Virus record (IMG/VR): IMGVR_UViG_3300012944_000010
Coordinates: 1-51,712 of that record
Direction: 5' to 3' (one strand)
From: a virus
DNA: 51,712 nt
Made by a program: the position numbers and the translations under genes
Part shown: piece after piece, positions 28,614-38,588 of the stretch
Numbering within the stretch: position 1 is the first letter of the stretch
Layout: each line of letters begins with the position of its first letter
The notes under the pieces: model-generated
Seen by the model: the letters and a program-made list of their open reading frames with translations, nothing else
Told to the model about the DNA's origin: nothing
The model's database searches: none

Positions 28614-31600
28614 TATATGTTTCCTCCTAGTTCACGACTTCTTATTTGCCGTTGTCTTAATTCTTCTTCTTGACCAGCAGGAACATGCTTAAGATTGTAT
28701 TCTCTTGGTATGCTCTTAACTAATGATTCATGTCTATCTAATGCTTTAGCTTTAAGAGATGGTATATCAAGCATAGGAAAATCTCTCATGCGTAATAAAT
28801 TAGCAGCATCTTGGAAATAACTATCTGCTTGATCTGGATTGTAGCCTACTCCAGCTTGAGCTGCCATAATACCTTTTCTAAACCTTTCAATAAATAGTTC
28901 TTCAGTGTGTTTGTTATACTCTTCTCGATTTTTGGTTTGATTTCCCATCAGATAACCATCCGATACTTGTTGATGATCTAATCCTGTTAAGAGCATTGTT
29001 ATGGCATCCATTGGACGTATATCAGTATCTAATAAAGTTCCTTTACGAGAATACCAATTACCAGTTTGTAAAGCCATTCTGGTTTGATCTCCCCTATTAA
29101 CAGATGTTATTGCCTTAAAGGATTGAACTACATCTTCCCAATTAGTTTTATAACCATCGGTATACATATTCATAGCCCATCGACGGATAGAATCAGTATT
29201 AGCCCAAGTATCTGCAAATACACTACCTGTTGGTCCCGTAGCTGCTCCTAATATAATAGACCACATAGTTGCATCACTATGTAGATTATCAAATAAATTA
29301 CTAGCTATTCCAGTAGGGCCATAAGTTTGACCTATATTATAGGTATGGTTAGTAGCCATATTAATTAAAGCAGCAGGTACACCATTCATCACGGTATCTT
29401 TAATATAACCATCTCCTACTTGATAACCTTGCTCTGTAGCTAACTTACGAATATGATCTGCGATAGGGAATCCCCACAGAGTAGTTCCAATAGGTAAACC
29501 ATAGAGAGTAGACATAGTCGCAAATAGTCTAGTCTTCTCCATAGTTGTTAGTCTCTTACTAAACATCATCTCTGCCAACCGCATATAGTATGATTGAAAT
29601 TGCAGAGGAATAGAAGCTAATCCATGTTGAAATAATGAATTAGAACCTCGATCCATATTAACATTAAGCAAGCGAGCGCGTTGAAATATTTCCTCTTTAT
29701 TAGCTGCTGATAAGGCTCCGGTAGGATTAACATCTCTAAATCTTCTATAAGCGGTAGCCATGGCTCCGTATCTTACATTACGATCCCCTTCTGTAAAGAA
29801 GCTAGCTCCTAAAGATAAGAATCTCTGACCACCATTAGAATAAACACTACCAGACCATATATTATCTCTGGAAGCATGTTCTCCAGCAACAGTACCGAAT
29901 CCGCTGTTTTCTACTAAACTAGCCCACTCTTCGTATTCTCCAGGTCTCCATCCAAAATTTTCTAACAGTCTGCCCATAGATTTCATAACTTCTGGGCTTC
30001 TGTTAATTGCTGTTAAATGATACATATAAGCAGCAGCAGCGCCTGAACCTGCTCTACCAGGACCTTCAACACCCATAATGACAGCCCAGGTATTCATTTG
30101 TTTTAGAAACTCTGAAGGATTAAACATTCCTAATTTGAAATGAAATGCTATCTGCCTTAAAAATCCTGGACCATCTCTAGTCATAGATAAGAAAGATAAA
30201 GGTTTAATGACATAATCTGGACCTAAGTTCTTATACATCGCATCAGATAATTTTTGAGCAGCGGAAGTAAGATAGGATTCTTGTTGGCTAGGTCTAGTTA
30301 CCAATGCAAGGTGTTGCTGTCTAGTTAATTCTAATTGTCTAATTCTATCAAGTTGATCTGCATTTCTACCTGCTTCATTAAAATCAGGATCATGAAATAT
30401 AGAAAAACCAGCTCTATCTATTATCTTTTGTTGCTTGGGAGCAAGGTAAGGCTTGGCTTCTTGCAACCAATGTTGCATAAAAGTAAGTTTTAAATCATCG
30501 AAATAAAATGAATTAGATATATTATTTAATGATCTATTCATTGTAGTCATGGGATCGAGTAACTGAGCAGGCTCCACATTAAAAATAGGATTACCTTTGC
30601 CACCTCTATCCATGATAGTCATAAGCTCTCTTACATCTCTTTCACCTGTGAAAGCTATTTGATATTGAGACGCTGGGTTACCTGTTGTATAACTATTAGA
30701 AAAATCTTTACCATACTTAGCTTTATATTCACTTCCGAAAGCATCTCCTATATTCTTATTGTTATCCATAAGACGGATAGGTTCATCAGGATCTATTCGA
30801 GGTTTAATATTCTTATCAGGTTTGAACATCTCATAAACATCTTGATAATCATAACCTACAGGATTAGCCCTGAGAAAAGCTTTAGCTTCTGCAAATTTAC
30901 TATCTCTAATTAGTTCTCTGAAACCATTTAAACGTTTCTCTAACTCTCTGCCTTCAGCTCTAGTGCGAATAGCCCAGAGAGTATTATCACCTTCATAATT
31001 AACCTTAGTGCCATCCCTGCCAAGAATAGCTTGCTTAAGATAGAAAGGATATTCATATATGAAATGCCCACCGCCTGTTTCAGGAAGTTGTTTAAAATCT
31101 AGATTCTTTCTCTCAAAATTACCAACCACATACCGAATGCGTTCATCTTTAACTGGACCAAATCCTTTTAAAGGTCTAGACAAATCATCATATAATTGAA
31201 CTATTTGAGGCTTAGAAGTAAATTGACCTCCTTTAGTTTTACCTGTACGAAGAATGGTGCCCATCTCAGTATCTTTTCCTAAAGCTCTGAGAGATAGTAT
31301 TTGAGATTCTCCTGCTGTATTACCCATAATCAAGACTTTATGATCTCCACTAGGTATTTGATCACCCAAATGAATACCTGGAAAATGGTCTGATCTAACT
31401 TCATTTCCTTCTGCATCTTTAGAAAGAATAATAGTTTTCATAGCTCCTTGTCTATACATATTACGTAAGACAGAAAGATTACGAAGAGTATAATCTAATT
31501 CGTTAAGTCCTTTCCATGCAAAATAAGCTCTTATTTCCTGTTCATCAGGAAGACGTTGTAATACTTTCTGATACTGGTATTCTAATTCACCTGGATTTTT

Positions 31601-33598
31601 AAAAGTATATCCTAATTTACCTGTATCCCGATCAGTTATTTTACGACCACTATCTACGATACGTTTAAACTCATTCCACTTCTGTCTTTGCGCAGTAAAA
31701 GGAAATGCACCTTTAGTTAAATTCTGAAGATCTTGGCCTGCTGCAATAACTACTTTATTTAAAACATTAGGGCCGAATGTGGCTATACCTCTATTAATAC
31801 TAGCCATTTGAGCCATAGTATCTTCCGGGGTACGTAAACCACCTATGAAACGATTAAGTAAACTAGTAGGAGTTTTAGCTCCATAAGAATTAGTTTCTAT
31901 TGCTTTCTGTATCATCTGATAAGCAAATTTACTATTCTCATTCCAAGGAACAATTATTTTAATATAGTAGCCAGAACCTGAGTCAACAGCTGAAGCAGGA
32001 ACAATAGGTCCTCTGTCTCCCACAGCTGCATATGTCATTGGAGTCTTAGTTTTTTGTGCAGGAGCAGTTACAGGCTCATCCAGACGAGCAACTATATCTT
32101 CAAATGTAGCAGGATTACCTTCAATAGTGAAGTCTTTTAAAGTATGTATTTTATTAGCGTAGTATTTAGCAGCCTCTGCGTCTTGAAAATATACACCTTT
32201 TTGATTGACTAAATGTAATTCAAGATGTGCAGTATTAGTTAAAGGTTCGTCAATTAATTTAACATCTGCTATTTTATTATCTAAACTAGGAAAATAAGTT
32301 TCAATATAGGTTTGAAAATGTTCTTTTAAAACTCCCTCTAACGTTCTCAAATAAGGAGTTCTTGAAATCCTCATCCTATTAGCTAATACATCTTGAGTAA
32401 CAGTTCCAAGATTCTCGACATTCTCTTTTAATTGATTAGATAATTCTGCTCCGAAGTTTCCCGGGTTTTCTCCTATCTTCTCAACTTTTCCTTGTAGGAA
32501 AGAATTCATACCTCTAATTACTTGATCACGAGGATCATTACCCATACTGTCAGAAGCAATGTCGCCAGCAGCTCTACGTATTGCAGCTGTCTCTAAATCA
32601 CCTGCTGCTGCTGGTGCAGCAATCTCTGCTGCTTCTTTACCAATAGATTTAGCCAATCCAGCTATAGTATTTTTCATAGCTAATTGAGGAAAAACTGCTC
32701 TGGCTGCACCTTTAATAGCAGTAGTACCAAAAGGAACAGTAGCAATATCCACAGGAAGCATAAAATTATTAATGAACTTATCGTTAGTCGATTGGCCTAC
32801 TAATGCAGTTAAATATGCTGCCTCTAAATGAGGATTATCTTTCAACTGTTCGTGAATACGATCTAGTGTGCTGGCTTGGTCTTGTCTAGACATCCCATAG
32901 AATTTCTGAGATTGATCTTCAAGATTATTTCCTAAAGCTAATGATGTTCCTACTTGATCTACCAGATTACTTAATTGATAATTCTGGTAACCAGGAACCA
33001 TCATTTTACCCACATCTTTAATAGTTTGCCACCAAGACTCATCATGAACATTCTGAGCTACATTTTGTAATCTATTATTAACTAATTCTCTAGTAGCTAT
33101 TAAATTCTCACCTACTCGTTGATAAGCATTAAACTCTTCAGGATGCTCTGTTTGGGCAGTTTTAAGCCAAGTAGTATTATCCGGTTTACTTTGAGGCCAG
33201 TTAAGATAGCTCATATACTGTTTAGCAAAATGATCTTCAAAAACAGAAGAAGGACTATCTGGTTCTCCTGCTAACTTTCTATCAATAGTGTTTAAATCAT
33301 CTGGAACTAAAGGTCTACCAATTCTAGATGCTACATAAGAAATAGCTTGATTTCTCTTCCTAACATTTTCATATCCTATTTGAGCTGCAACACTATCTCT
33401 TAATTGATCTTCTTTACCGTTTAACATACTTTGATAGTAATCAGGATACGTTTCCTTAACTTTACCTTGCAGTCCAAAATTAGCTCTCTTCGCTCTATCC
33501 TCTGCAACAGCAGGAGACGAAGCTATAGGAGTATCAACAGGTACAGCCGGAATAAATTCTTGATCTTGATCTGGATTATATGCGTCAATAGTAGCCAT
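28613..33598 (-). CDS. Giant internal virion (ejection) protein, T7 gp16-like, 1661 aa
   Basis: By far the largest gene. ATG 33598 overlaps the stop of the gp14-like gene. The product is mostly helical and hydrophilic, with a few moderately hydrophobic segments in the last third (around LYGLPIGTTLWGFPIADHI and SIILGAATGPTGSVF) that could enter a membrane. T7 gp16 carries an N-terminal transglycosylase domain, and I cannot find one here. Position among tail and core genes and size indicate an ejected channel or motor protein. The central region may carry other activities that I cannot identify by eye. Confidence 0.8.
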   Translation of the reverse strand: MATIDAYNPDQDQEFIPAVPVDTPIASSPAVAEDRAKRANFGLQGKVKETYPDYYQSMLNGKEDQLRDSVAAQIGYENVRKRNQAISYVASRIGRPLVPDDLNTIDRKLAGEPDSPSSVFEDHFAKQYMSYLNWPQSKPDNTTWLKTAQTEHPEEFNAYQRVGENLIATRELVNNRLQNVAQNVHDESWWQTIKDVGKMMVPGYQNYQLSNLVDQVGTSLALGNNLEDQSQKFYGMSRQDQASTLDRIHEQLKDNPHLEAAYLTALVGQSTNDKFINNFMLPVDIATVPFGTTAIKGAARAVFPQLAMKNTIAGLAKSIGKEAAEIAAPAAAGDLETAAIRRAAGDIASDSMGNDPRDQVIRGMNSFLQGKVEKIGENPGNFGAELSNQLKENVENLGTVTQDVLANRMRISRTPYLRTLEGVLKEHFQTYIETYFPSLDNKIADVKLIDEPLTNTAHLELHLVNQKGVYFQDAEAAKYYANKIHTLKDFTIEGNPATFEDIVARLDEPVTAPAQKTKTPMTYAAVGDRGPIVPASAVDSGSGYYIKIIVPWNENSKFAYQMIQKAIETNSYGAKTPTSLLNRFIGGLRTPEDTMAQMASINRGIATFGPNVLNKVVIAAGQDLQNLTKGAFPFTAQRQKWNEFKRIVDSGRKITDRDTGKLGYTFKNPGELEYQYQKVLQRLPDEQEIRAYFAWKGLNELDYTLRNLSVLRNMYRQGAMKTIILSKDAEGNEVRSDHFPGIHLGDQIPSGDHKVLIMGNTAGESQILSLRALGKDTEMGTILRTGKTKGGQFTSKPQIVQLYDDLSRPLKGFGPVKDERIRYVVGNFERKNLDFKQLPETGGGHFIYEYPFYLKQAILGRDGTKVNYEGDNTLWAIRTRAEGRELEKRLNGFRELIRDSKFAEAKAFLRANPVGYDYQDVYEMFKPDKNIKPRIDPDEPIRLMDNNKNIGDAFGSEYKAKYGKDFSNSYTTGNPASQYQIAFTGERDVRELMTIMDRGGKGNPIFNVEPAQLLDPMTTMNRSLNNISNSFYFDDLKLTFMQHWLQEAKPYLAPKQQKIIDRAGFSIFHDPDFNEAGRNADQLDRIRQLELTRQQHLALVTRPSQQESYLTSAAQKLSDAMYKNLGPDYVIKPLSFLSMTRDGPGFLRQIAFHFKLGMFNPSEFLKQMNTWAVIMGVEGPGRAGSGAAAAYMYHLTAINRSPEVMKSMGRLLENFGWRPGEYEEWASLVENSGFGTVAGEHASRDNIWSGSVYSNGGQRFLSLGASFFTEGDRNVRYGAMATAYRRFRDVNPTGALSAANKEEIFQRARLLNVNMDRGSNSLFQHGLASIPLQFQSYYMRLAEMMFSKRLTTMEKTRLFATMSTLYGLPIGTTLWGFPIADHIRKLATEQGYQVGDGYIKDTVMNGVPAALINMATNHTYNIGQTYGPTGIASNLFDNLHSDATMWSIILGAATGPTGSVFADTWANTDSIRRWAMNMYTDGYKTNWEDVVQSFKAITSVNRGDQTRMALQTGNWYSRKGTLLDTDIRPMDAITMLLTGLDHQQVSDGYLMGNQTKNREEYNKHTEELFIERFRKGIMAAQAGVGYNPDQADSYFQDAANLLRMRDFPMLDIPSLKAKALDRHESLVKSIPREYNLKHVPAGQEEELRQRQIRSRELGGNI

Positions 33599-34083
33599 TA
33601 AAACGACATTAAACCTTTTCCAATACCAGTCATTGCAGAACTAATACCTTGAGCTTGAGAAGATTTAGACTCAATATCTGCTATACTTAACTTATTAATA
33701 TCAATCTGAGAATTGATATCAAATAACTTCTCACCAATCTGTAAGTTCTGAGATATGCCTAATTCACTCGTAGCAGCTTCACCAGATACGGTAGCTCTAC
33801 CACCAGCTAAACCTGAACTGAATTGTCCACCTTGATTAACTGAAGCAGCTAGAGCTGATGATTGTGCTTGTTGCGCAGTACGTACAGTCTGTAACATTCT
33901 ACGTCTAGCATCAATTTCCATGGCTTGTCTACGTTGCTGATCTGCCTGCATCTCCAGCATAGCATTAGCTTTTTCAGCTTCAGCTTTCTGCTTTGCATAT
34001 TTAGAACCTTCTACAGCTCCGTATACTGAACCTGCAACTTCCAGTGTCATTCCTGCAGCTGCGGTATATGGATTACTAGGCAT
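33598..34083 (-). CDS. Internal virion protein, T7 gp14-like, 161 aa
   Basis: ATG 34083 directly follows the tail tubular B gene. The N-terminus (residues 6-30) is weakly hydrophobic and Ala/Gly-rich, followed by a Gln/Ala/Arg-rich helix (KQKAEAEKANAMLEMQADQ) and a Gly/Ser-rich loop. This is the typical profile of T7 gp14-class core proteins that insert into the outer membrane upon ejection. Length and gene order fit. Confidence 0.75.
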   Translation of the reverse strand: MPSNPYTAAAGMTLEVAGSVYGAVEGSKYAKQKAEAEKANAMLEMQADQQRRQAMEIDARRRMLQTVRTAQQAQSSALAASVNQGGQFSSGLAGGRATVSGEAATSELGISQNLQIGEKLFDINSQIDINKLSIADIESKSSQAQGISSAMTGIGKGLMSF

Positions 34084-36498
34084 TTATACCACCTGATTTA
34101 TCTGATCTAATATGGACCAACCCATTAGATCGAAGGGTTTTCCTTGAACGGATGATATTTTTATTTGAACTGCCATACCTCTACCTCTAAGTCTTATCTT
34201 ACGATATAGACTGTTAGGACCCATAGTCACTACTTGCCTGGTGGATTGTTTGCCTGATGCAGTACCTCCTGCATAATCCCAAATTGCTTGTATTGTACAT
34301 TCACTACCTAAAGGATTTCTAGAGAACATATAGACATAAGGGATCTGTGTCTTACGTAAAGCTTGACCTTCTAGCAAATATCCAGTTAAAAAGAAACTTA
34401 TATAATTATAACCTATATTGTTTTCAGATACAAAATCTAAGAAATTAGTAAAGTCATTCTCTTCAGAGAATGTATAATTAGAACCTACGGCTGTTATGTA
34501 TTTAAGTACTGGACCTGGAGCCCCACTTCCTCCTGGGTTCTGTATATATTTAATATCAGTAATAATACTTAGACTGTTAGTAGGCAATGTAAATGGGTAG
34601 AATGCTTTAGTAACTGTATTATAATTTATAATAGTGTCATAAGTATAACGGTTACCTATTCCAGTTTCATTTGTACTTCTAAAACACCATTGAATTATAT
34701 AATCTAATTGATGATAATCTCCTCTAGCATAAGGTTTACTTATTAGAGGAATGTTAGCATAATAAGTTAGAATGGTTCCTAAACATATATTGTGTACATC
34801 TAATTGAATATCAGGACTATGAGCTGAACCAGGTTGTGAAGATGGAATGACTTCGTATATACCTTCTTGATTCCAGAAGAACGGGTATCCTTGAACTTCA
34901 ATGAATGAAGAACCAGAAATAGATTGAATACTAGATATTTTAGTTACTGTGAAATCACTTGCAATGAAACCAAGTCCAGAAGAACCACTTATGAACCATA
35001 TACCATTAGCAGCAAAGACAAGTAAACCAAATCTTAAAGCGAAGAGTTTGTAGATAGCTCCACAACCAGGGATAGTTAATACCCCACCATCAGTAGGCAA
35101 TATGGCAAATAAAGTTTGAGATGTAGAATCGTTAGTTTGATAACATCTCCCAAAATTAATAGGACTCTCTACTATCTGGGAGAAATAAATATTCTCAGTC
35201 CAAGTAACATTAGGAGCATCTCCAACAGCTGAATCAAAAGCATTAATACCTGAATACCAAACTCTCCCTTGATAGAAAGCTCCTGTGCTAGGTCTGGATA
35301 CAGTTGATACAGATGTTAAATTAGGAATACTAGATATTAGAGATCTGTCTTGATTGAAGACACTTAATACGAAAGAACCTTTAGGAGCTGGAGACTGTAA
35401 TGATTGAACATTAGCAAATGTTGTTAAAGGTGAAAAAACATTAGTAGGATCTTTATAGAGCCACCAGATATCTGAATTAGATGGATAGTTTCCAACTGCA
35501 CTGAACCAAGTATTGATAAATCCTACATTAATCAGAGACAAGTTAACACTAGCTGCGGTATCAAAGAAATTACCACCAGACCAATATCCTGTTTGATTTA
35601 GAGTGTGGTTATTATTACTATTAATACCAATGGTTATAGAAGTGAAAGGAGTCACATAATTCGTAACAATACCTGTTAAAGTTACAGGTCCTGTTAAATT
35701 ATTATTATTAGCTCCAGTCCTTGCACAAGGATTAAGAACTAATTGAACACTACTTCCATTCGTTACTGCTGTAGTATTAGATTGAGAAGATATAGTTAAA
35801 ACCAGAGAAGTAGGACCTGTATTCTGATCATTCAAAGGAATCTGTCCATGATAACTAGAAGTACCTGTCCAACCTGATCCTTGAGTCCATCCTTGATTAA
35901 TTAAATTATATTTGTGTTCATTATTTAATACATTAGGTCTAAAGTTATCTGCTACTCCAGGTTCAGGAATTCCTACAAAATCTCTCATCTGCAAAGTTAT
36001 TACACTTGCAGTAACAAGGTTATTATTGAAGATACAATAGAAAGGATCACAATTAGGATGAAAAATAAATAAGTATCCATTTCCTATTGCATACTGACAT
36101 TCTTGCTGAGACGGATCAGCTGTATTGCCTGTAGCTAAGAATGCAGAAAAATTGACTACAGAAGAGAGTAAAGTTGTAGAAAGAGGATTAGCTGAAGTTG
36201 CAGCACTAGATTTCCAGAAATATAGATTAGATCCAATCTGTTGTACTAATATTTGACTGGTACCATCTCCACCAGCATTTAACCATCTAAAAGAAGATCT
36301 AGCTATATTAGCAGCATTTATAGGAACGTCTATATTGTTATTCTCATAATCAATACCGCCTCTACGTTGTACATCTCCAATTAAAGTATAGACACAATTA
36401 GCAGTATCTGTAGCTGCATTCGGTGGAAAATTCAATCCAGTGAATTCAGTCTTAAGACCTTCTTTAAAATTGTTCTGTACTGTTTGACCTTGAGGCAT
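34084..36498 (-). CDS. Tail tubular protein B (nozzle), T7 gp12-like, 804 aa
   Basis: The N-terminus (QTVQNNFKEGLKTEFTGLNF, then DVQRRGGIDYE) matches the conserved opening of gp12-type nozzle proteins (N-F-x-x-G ... R-R-x-G). The remainder is a long beta-rich, Asn/Ser/Thr-rich protein expected to form the hexameric tail nozzle. Length is near T7 gp12 (794 aa). It starts at the stop of the 102-aa gene. Confidence 0.85.
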   Translation of the reverse strand: MPQGQTVQNNFKEGLKTEFTGLNFPPNAATDTANCVYTLIGDVQRRGGIDYENNNIDVPINAANIARSSFRWLNAGGDGTSQILVQQIGSNLYFWKSSAATSANPLSTTLLSSVVNFSAFLATGNTADPSQQECQYAIGNGYLFIFHPNCDPFYCIFNNNLVTASVITLQMRDFVGIPEPGVADNFRPNVLNNEHKYNLINQGWTQGSGWTGTSSYHGQIPLNDQNTGPTSLVLTISSQSNTTAVTNGSSVQLVLNPCARTGANNNNLTGPVTLTGIVTNYVTPFTSITIGINSNNNHTLNQTGYWSGGNFFDTAASVNLSLINVGFINTWFSAVGNYPSNSDIWWLYKDPTNVFSPLTTFANVQSLQSPAPKGSFVLSVFNQDRSLISSIPNLTSVSTVSRPSTGAFYQGRVWYSGINAFDSAVGDAPNVTWTENIYFSQIVESPINFGRCYQTNDSTSQTLFAILPTDGGVLTIPGCGAIYKLFALRFGLLVFAANGIWFISGSSGLGFIASDFTVTKISSIQSISGSSFIEVQGYPFFWNQEGIYEVIPSSQPGSAHSPDIQLDVHNICLGTILTYYANIPLISKPYARGDYHQLDYIIQWCFRSTNETGIGNRYTYDTIINYNTVTKAFYPFTLPTNSLSIITDIKYIQNPGGSGAPGPVLKYITAVGSNYTFSEENDFTNFLDFVSENNIGYNYISFFLTGYLLEGQALRKTQIPYVYMFSRNPLGSECTIQAIWDYAGGTASGKQSTRQVVTMGPNSLYRKIRLRGRGMAVQIKISSVQGKPFDLMGWSILDQINQVV

Positions 36499-36806
36499 TA
36501 GGCTTCTTTAACTTCTACATTTCTCTTTGAATAATAATCTTCAACAGCTTTACGTAATGTACTAAACTTAGTCCACTTCTGTCTTAAAGCCATAGGTATT
36601 TCACCTTTATCCATATAGCAATGCCAGAGATGTCCTTCTGTTTTAGCATGCATTTTATTATCACCTGTGAATAACTTCTTAGCAGGTAAACCAGCAGTAT
36701 CCTTAGCTACTGTTCCTTCTATAGGAGATAGCAGTAAGACCCTATCTGAAGAAGGGGCCTCTAAGTTTTCCTGCCAATGTATTTTAGCGAATGGCGTTCC
36801 TACCAT
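36498..36806 (-). CDS. Small tail-region protein, 102 aa
   Basis: ATG 36806, with GGT-rich leader, between tail tubular A and B genes. The product is soluble, with an AKIHWQENL start, a Lys-rich centre and a helical C-terminus. No family is recognised. Position suggests a tail-assembly or adaptor component. Confidence 0.6.
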   Translation of the reverse strand: MVGTPFAKIHWQENLEAPSSDRVLLLSPIEGTVAKDTAGLPAKKLFTGDNKMHAKTEGHLWHCYMDKGEIPMALRQKWTKFSTLRKAVEDYYSKRNVEVKEA

Positions 36807-36844
36807 TGTTTTACCTTTCTATTATTTAACTGAAAACAATGGGC

Positions 36845-36861
36845 ATGTTGCTTCGCAACAT
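36845..36861. repeat. Tri-loop palindrome ATGTTGC-TTC-GCAACAT
   Basis: A perfect 7-bp stem with 3-nt loop, immediately downstream (minus strand) of the tail tubular A stop. It matches the stem at 19437-19453 exactly. No U-tract follows on the minus strand, so mRNA stabilisation or processing is more likely than termination. Confidence 0.65.
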
Positions 36862-38004
36862 TTACCATGGAGATGCTCCTGATCTAGTCCAACGTGTTCC
36901 ATATCTATAGTTAAGCCAAGGCCCTATTGCGAATCTACCATAGTTTGGTAGTTGATCAAAATAAGATGGTTTATTGTCTATCGACTTCATCTTCTGCGTA
37001 ACCGCCCACTGACGTTTCAATTCTCTATCGGCAAGAGAGTGTGGCATTTGCTTTAATTCAAAGAATGCAAGAGCCTTGGACTCATTGAGTAATAGAGGAA
37101 ATGATTGATCATTAAGTGCAGGAACAAAGTTATCTTGTAACTTAAACGGAGGAACTATCTGTCCTTTAACTAGAGTTTTAGATGCTTGTAAAGTATCATC
37201 CTGTGTTCGGTCGTAAGTATCAAACAACACAAAGAAATTACTAATCACAGTGCCATAACTAGGCTGTCTATCAGTCATATATCTGAAGATAAAGTGATTG
37301 CCTCCTTGAGTGAAGTTATAACTCTGAACATTAGGCTGAGTAATATCAAACTTATTCACCATATCCAGGAATTCATCATTGGCTAACAAAGTAACATAAC
37401 GATAACCAGGTGGAGTATTAGGAGTTTGAACGCTAGTAATAGTCCAGAAAGCAAACGTACCTTGACCTGTGGTCTGAGTAACGTTAATATTTAACGTTGT
37501 ACCTGAATAAGTTGTAACGGTTCCAAACATTGTATTTGCACCGTTGGTTGCTTGCGCAGTTTGTCCCACAGTAATCGGAAGCGTGGAAGAGCCCACCGTA
37601 AAGGTGCGACTGCCAAGTCCAACAATATTGCTAGTAGAAGAAGTGGTAGTCCAATTAATAGTAGAAGCGAGATCAAGATTGAGGTCATGACTATACGCTC
37701 CAAATTGAGACTTTTGGAAGGTTGAGTCCAATGGATTGGTATCGTAATACTGCATCCACGAGATCCTCGACACACCTGCCGGCAAGAACATCTGTGTTGG
37801 TAATAATGCATTGTCTGATGGATTTAATTGAAAGATCTGTTCATCTAATTGTAAATCACCTCTAGCTACAATATCATAATATTTATTCTGTACAATCTGT
37901 GCAACCTGCATACTTTCCACTGTATCTGAAATAGAGTTAACTTCATCAGAAGACATAGCAGATAGAATATTCTGCACAATGTTAAGTAGAGTTTGAGTGG
38001 CCAT
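36862..38004 (-). CDS. Tail tubular protein A (adaptor), T7 gp11-like, with inserted beta domain, 380 aa
   Basis: Helical start (LLNIVQNILSAMSSDEVNSI) and a C-terminal region with KSYFDQLPN-type loops as in gp11-class adaptors. T7 gp11 is about 196 aa. The extra length here includes a Ser/Thr/Gly-rich beta segment at about residues 120-205 (SNIVGLGSRTFTVGSSTLP) that is inserted in the fold. The start overlaps the holin gene by 23 nt. It should connect the portal to the nozzle. Confidence 0.8.
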   Translation of the reverse strand: MATQTLLNIVQNILSAMSSDEVNSISDTVESMQVAQIVQNKYYDIVARGDLQLDEQIFQLNPSDNALLPTQMFLPAGVSRISWMQYYDTNPLDSTFQKSQFGAYSHDLNLDLASTINWTTTSSTSNIVGLGSRTFTVGSSTLPITVGQTAQATNGANTMFGTVTTYSGTTLNINVTQTTGQGTFAFWTITSVQTPNTPPGYRYVTLLANDEFLDMVNKFDITQPNVQSYNFTQGGNHFIFRYMTDRQPSYGTVISNFFVLFDTYDRTQDDTLQASKTLVKGQIVPPFKLQDNFVPALNDQSFPLLLNESKALAFFELKQMPHSLADRELKRQWAVTQKMKSIDNKPSYFDQLPNYGRFAIGPWLNYRYGTRWTRSGASPW

Positions 38005-38395
38005 TCTTCATAAATTCTTTAGCTGTTCCAACGATTGTATTATGTAAGAAATAGAAACCAATAGTAACCATAATTACATTCCACAATTCTGGACTTAGAG
38101 TTGTACTTGCATCATACCAAGCTAAACCTTTATCCCAAATAAATACTTTAGCTAAAACAAATGCAGGACCTGCTGCAAGAATAGTACGCATAGTAAGATC
38201 TAAATTACTATGTGTGCTATCTGCAATTAAGACATCACGTTGAGATTCAAGAGTTTTAATCCTCTCTTCAATCTCAACCTTCTCTTGATCGGTAGTGGCA
38301 TTAATATGAGCTATTCTCTCATTGGAGATAGCTGTAGTAATGCCGTTAACCGTACTCAATAAGCCAGGGATAAGGCTTAATAGTAGACTCCACAT
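37982..38395 (-). CDS. Holin, 3-TM (GTA holin-like) family, 137 aa
   Basis: An N-terminal hydrophobic segment (residues 2-22), a charged coiled region (25-62, DQEKVEIEERIKTLESQRD), then two hydrophobic helices at about 70-92 and 105-125. The signature LIADSTHSNL-x-x-x-x-R before the second helix is characteristic of the GTA-type 3-TM holin family. It would permeabilise the inner membrane to release the endolysin encoded just upstream. It shares the TAATG/ATTAGGG junction with the 63-aa gene. Confidence 0.7.
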   Translation of the reverse strand: MWSLLLSLIPGLLSTVNGITTAISNERIAHINATTDQEKVEIEERIKTLESQRDVLIADSTHSNLDLTMRTILAAGPAFVLAKVFIWDKGLAWYDASTTLSPELWNVIMVTIGFYFLHNTIVGTAKEFMKNGHSNST

Positions 38396-38586
38396 TAGGG
38401 TAATTTAGCTTGCAATGCAGCCACGTTAGCTTTCAACACATTGACATCAGCAGTCACCGTAGTAGGAAGACTCGACACAGCAGCAACAGCTGCTTTAAAG
38501 CCATGATGTCCAACATACCAACCAACAAGAGTCGCTAAGATGTGAGAGCCACCAAGGCCGAGCATAAGAAATTCAGTTCCAGTCAT
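38395..38586 (-). CDS. Small membrane protein, possible second holin or antiholin, 63 aa
   Basis: Residues 5-30 (EFLMLGLGGSHILATLVGW) form one hydrophobic span, followed by Gly-His residues and an Ala/Val-rich amphipathic C-terminus. It is located between the endolysin and the 3-TM holin, with one base between stop and start on either side. A lysis role is inferred from this position. Confidence 0.6.
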   Translation of the reverse strand: MTGTEFLMLGLGGSHILATLVGWYVGHHGFKAAVAAVSSLPTTVTADVNVLKANVAALQAKLP

Positions 38587-38588
38587 AT

